Source: Dictyobacter formicarum (GTDB lineage: Bacteria; Chloroflexota; Ktedonobacteria; Ktedonobacterales; Ktedonobacteraceae). Taken from it: a stretch of 64,000 bases of DNA. Below the pieces are notes generated by a model. It ran no database searches and was not told the DNA's origin. It saw only the letters and a list, made by a program, of their open reading frames with translations. This document shows positions 62,161 through 64,000 of the stretch, in pieces. Numbering within the stretch: position 1 is the first letter of the stretch; each line of letters starts with the position of its first letter. Made by a program: the position numbers and the translations under genes. Location: assembly GCF_016587435.1 (NCBI RefSeq), contig NZ_BNJJ01000017.1, forward strand, positions 1 to 64,000, read 5' to 3'.

Positions 62161-62822
62161 TCGACGCCTGCCTATGAATCATTCGCGAGTGCTCAAGCGC
62201 GATTCCCTCGGGAAGATTTGTGTTTGAGAAGTGCATATGGCGAGATGCAGCCGCACCTACGTGTTGTCCGTTCGTCGGCCCTGCACCTTGCCATACGTGC
62301 ATGGTCCAAAAATTCCCCTTCTATCGAGAATGGGTGATGAGCGACTGCCGAAGATTTGCACTATGGGCCATATCTGTGGAAGGGAACAATATTGGAATTT
62401 TAGGAAAATGCGCCGCGAAGGTTGTTTAGGTGAGTATTCCTGTTCTATAATAAGATATGTAATCTTTTTAGTATAGAATAACGTCATGTGCATTTTATTA
62501 TCAGGACTGTGTCCAGCCAGTGAGCGCAGCAGGCGTGGGGTGCCAGAGAAAACACGCGCACATGTCAGAGTAATCAGGGAGAGAGGCATACCAGGCATGA
62601 AGTTCCAGCCATGATGCAAACCTGGCGTGATCTGCTGGCCCAGATTAGCCAGAATGAAGAAGTAAGGCTAGATCTGAATTGCCTGGTAGAGGCTCGAAGA
62701 TAAATTGCTAGGGCGCTTCTTGCCAGATGGGCAGTAGACGGTTGCCCGGCTACATCAAAAGAGCCAGCCAGGTGATCCTGGCTGGCTCTTACTACCCTCA
62801 AGAGGGTATCCGTTCAAATTGA
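62161..62822. other. intergenic region with a small ORF remnant
   Basis: A 30-codon frame at 62611-62703 reads MMQTWRDLLAQISQNEEVRL. It recalls the first residues of small helix-turn-helix proteins of this group and is probably a remnant. No other gene was recognised in 660 bp. Confidence 0.3.
62759..62790 (-). terminator. intrinsic terminator of the protease gene
   Basis: AAGAGCCAGCCAGG pairs perfectly with CCTGGCTGGCTCTT (14 bp, 4-nt loop). On the minus strand it is followed by TTTTGATG. A smaller TACCCTC/GAGGGTA hairpin lies between it and the gene. It ends the minus-strand protease transcript. Confidence 0.85.
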
Positions 62823-64000
62823 TTAGAAGGCGCCGATACCATCGGGGCTACCAAGGCCGGTCGGACCATCATAGCCTGCACCCGCGGTACACAGATAGCT
62901 ACCACCGCAGGAACCATTGCTGCCGCTGGTCACGTCGAACAGGCTGCCTGTGTTGCTGTAAAGCGACTGGGCGGCGTTGACGCTGCTGGCATTGCCGGCC
63001 AGGGCATAGACGCTGGCAATGATCGGAGATGCCACGCTAGTACCACCAAAGACCAGCCAGCCAGAAGAACCATAGGTATCGTAGACCGAGACGCCGGTGT
63101 TAGGATCAGCCACCGCCGAGACGTCGGCAACTGTACGGCGACTGCAACCGGTATCCGTCTGCCAGGATGGTTTAGGCTGATACGCGCTACAACCGCTGCC
63201 CGCGCCATTCCAGGCGGTCTCGCTCCAACCACGAGCATTGCTGCTCTTCGACAGCGAGGTACCACCCACCGACACCACAGTATTGTAGGCTGCAGGTGCC
63301 TCTACACCATAGCCGCTATCGCCGGCACTGGCCGTAATGACATGGCCGGGATGATTATAGTAGGAGGCATATCTGGCATCGCTGCTAGACTCGTTGCCGC
63401 CATAACTATTACTTACCGTATTGGCTCCCAGCTTGACGGCTGTATTGACCGCAGTGCCCAGGCTGGCGATAGAGGTTTTTGACGCCTCAACCAATAAAAT
63501 GTGGCAGTTGGGGCAGATCGCGCTCACCATATCCAGGTCCAGCGAAATCTCTTGTGCCCAACCAACGTTGGGGGCCGGATATTTGGCGCCGCCATTCTGA
63601 TTGACTTTGCGGAAACAGCCATTGGCCGTCGTACAGGCAGGCAGGCCAAACTGGGAACGATAGACTGCCAAATCCTTTTCCGCATTGGGATCATCGTAGG
63701 CATCCACAATCGCTACCGTCTGTCCACTGCCCGCGCTGGCGGACGGCAATTTATAGGCGGATTGCAAATTGACGGGATTGAGACCGGAAGGGGCACTATT
63801 CGGCATGGCATTCCCGTTTTTGCTGTCAATCTGGATGGCAGTACAATGGGCGTTACCAACCAGGGCAACACCACAAACATGGTGGGAAATTAACGCGTGC
63901 AGCAATCTGGTCGGTTGCGATTGCGGTTGCGCGAATACACGAGCACCGGTGGTGATGCCCGCCACAATGAGTATGACAGCAGTTATTAAGTAGAAGGGGA
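62823..64000 (-). CDS. S53-type (sedolisin-like) secreted protease, 5' end outside window
   Basis: The frame is open to the right edge. Upstream of a GTG at 63965 it still encodes hydrophobic residues (FYLITAVILIVAGITTGARVFA), a signal peptide whose beginning lies outside, so the visible part is about 392 residues. GLNPVNLQSAYKLPSASAG and QTVAIVDAYDDPNAEKDLAVY open the catalytic domain. The Glu/Asp pair is in WAQEISLDLDMVSAICPNC, the oxyanion Asp in ITASAGDSGYG and the nucleophile Ser in VFGGTSVASPIIASVYAL. The long prodomain of typical sedolisins is missing. Such enzymes work outside the cell, often in acid. A strong terminator follows. Confidence 0.85.
   Translation of the reverse strand, partial: PFYLITAVILIVAGITTGARVFAQPQSQPTRLLHALISHHVCGVALVGNAHCTAIQIDSKNGNAMPNSAPSGLNPVNLQSAYKLPSASAGSGQTVAIVDAYDDPNAEKDLAVYRSQFGLPACTTANGCFRKVNQNGGAKYPAPNVGWAQEISLDLDMVSAICPNCHILLVEASKTSIASLGTAVNTAVKLGANTVSNSYGGNESSSDARYASYYNHPGHVITASAGDSGYGVEAPAAYNTVVSVGGTSLSKSSNARGWSETAWNGAGSGCSAYQPKPSWQTDTGCSRRTVADVSAVADPNTGVSVYDTYGSSGWLVFGGTSVASPIIASVYALAGNASSVNAAQSLYSNTGSLFDVTSGSNGSCGGSYLCTAGAGYDGPTGLGSPDGIGAF

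Overview
The window looks like a chromosomal piece of a soil-type Ktedonobacteria (Chloroflexota) genome. This is inferred from the gene repertoire: a BTAD/AAA/TPR regulator, an XRE/NB-ARC/TPR protein, a MalT-like LuxR remnant, multi-PAS hybrid kinases, MocR, DinB, TMEM175 and NmrA genes, sparse operons and wide intergenic regions packed with hairpins. No rRNA, ribosomal or phage structural genes are present, so the placement rests on gene style only.

Layout. 1-4300: a 5'-truncated PQQ-type propeller fragment, a YjbR-like gene, a DinB-like gene, a CPBP protease and small ORFs. 4442-9062: a tightly overlapping sensory operon (1003-residue PAS/GAF kinase, single-domain response regulator, REC-kinase hybrid broken by one frameshift). 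9533-12796: a large BTAD-STAND regulator. 12964-15700: a multicopper oxidase next to a membrane-anchored cupredoxin. 16074-21050: nucleotidyltransferase, Cys-rich protein, DinB, quinone oxidoreductase, epimerase. 21533-33700: an eroded, rearranged zone with a duplicated and deleted NmrA locus, a LuxR remnant, a duplicated HAD gene start, truncated isochorismatase and MFS genes, and a serine recombinase cut into pieces on both strands, mixed with intact genes (STAND-TPR, TMEM175, DUF1269, NmrA, MBL, TPR, pentapeptide protein). 33932-49691: mostly intact metabolism and transport (HAD phosphatase, S1 protein, heterodimeric ABC exporter, phosphoesterase, PEP-mutase, MocR, AhpD-like, kinase, LLM oxidoreductase, OFA transporter). 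50158-54323: a Dpp/Opp-type transporter whose leader is interrupted by a highly structured RNA. 55411-60552: a ricin-lectin protein with three domains resembling the cholesterol-binding domain of thiol-activated cytolysins, then a YVTN-propeller phosphoesterase. 61012-64000: a candidate small RNA, a TetR gene with twin operators, and an S53-type secreted protease running off the window.

Three things stand out. (1) A dispersed family of hairpins has a constant CTTGC loop and compensatory changes in the stem. Copies lie singly or as inverted pairs enclosing 90-190 bp of further covarying hairpins. (2) A 398-bp structured element (50158-50555) sits between the Shine-Dalgarno sequence and the ATG of a transporter gene, abutting ATGA as HEARO/omega RNAs do. 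(3) The 692-residue lectin/cytolysin-domain protein (55411-57489) has three domain-4-like units with undecapeptide and Thr-Leu motifs but no recognisable pore-forming module.

All positions, pairings and translations were read by eye. Family names come from motif recognition without database searches.
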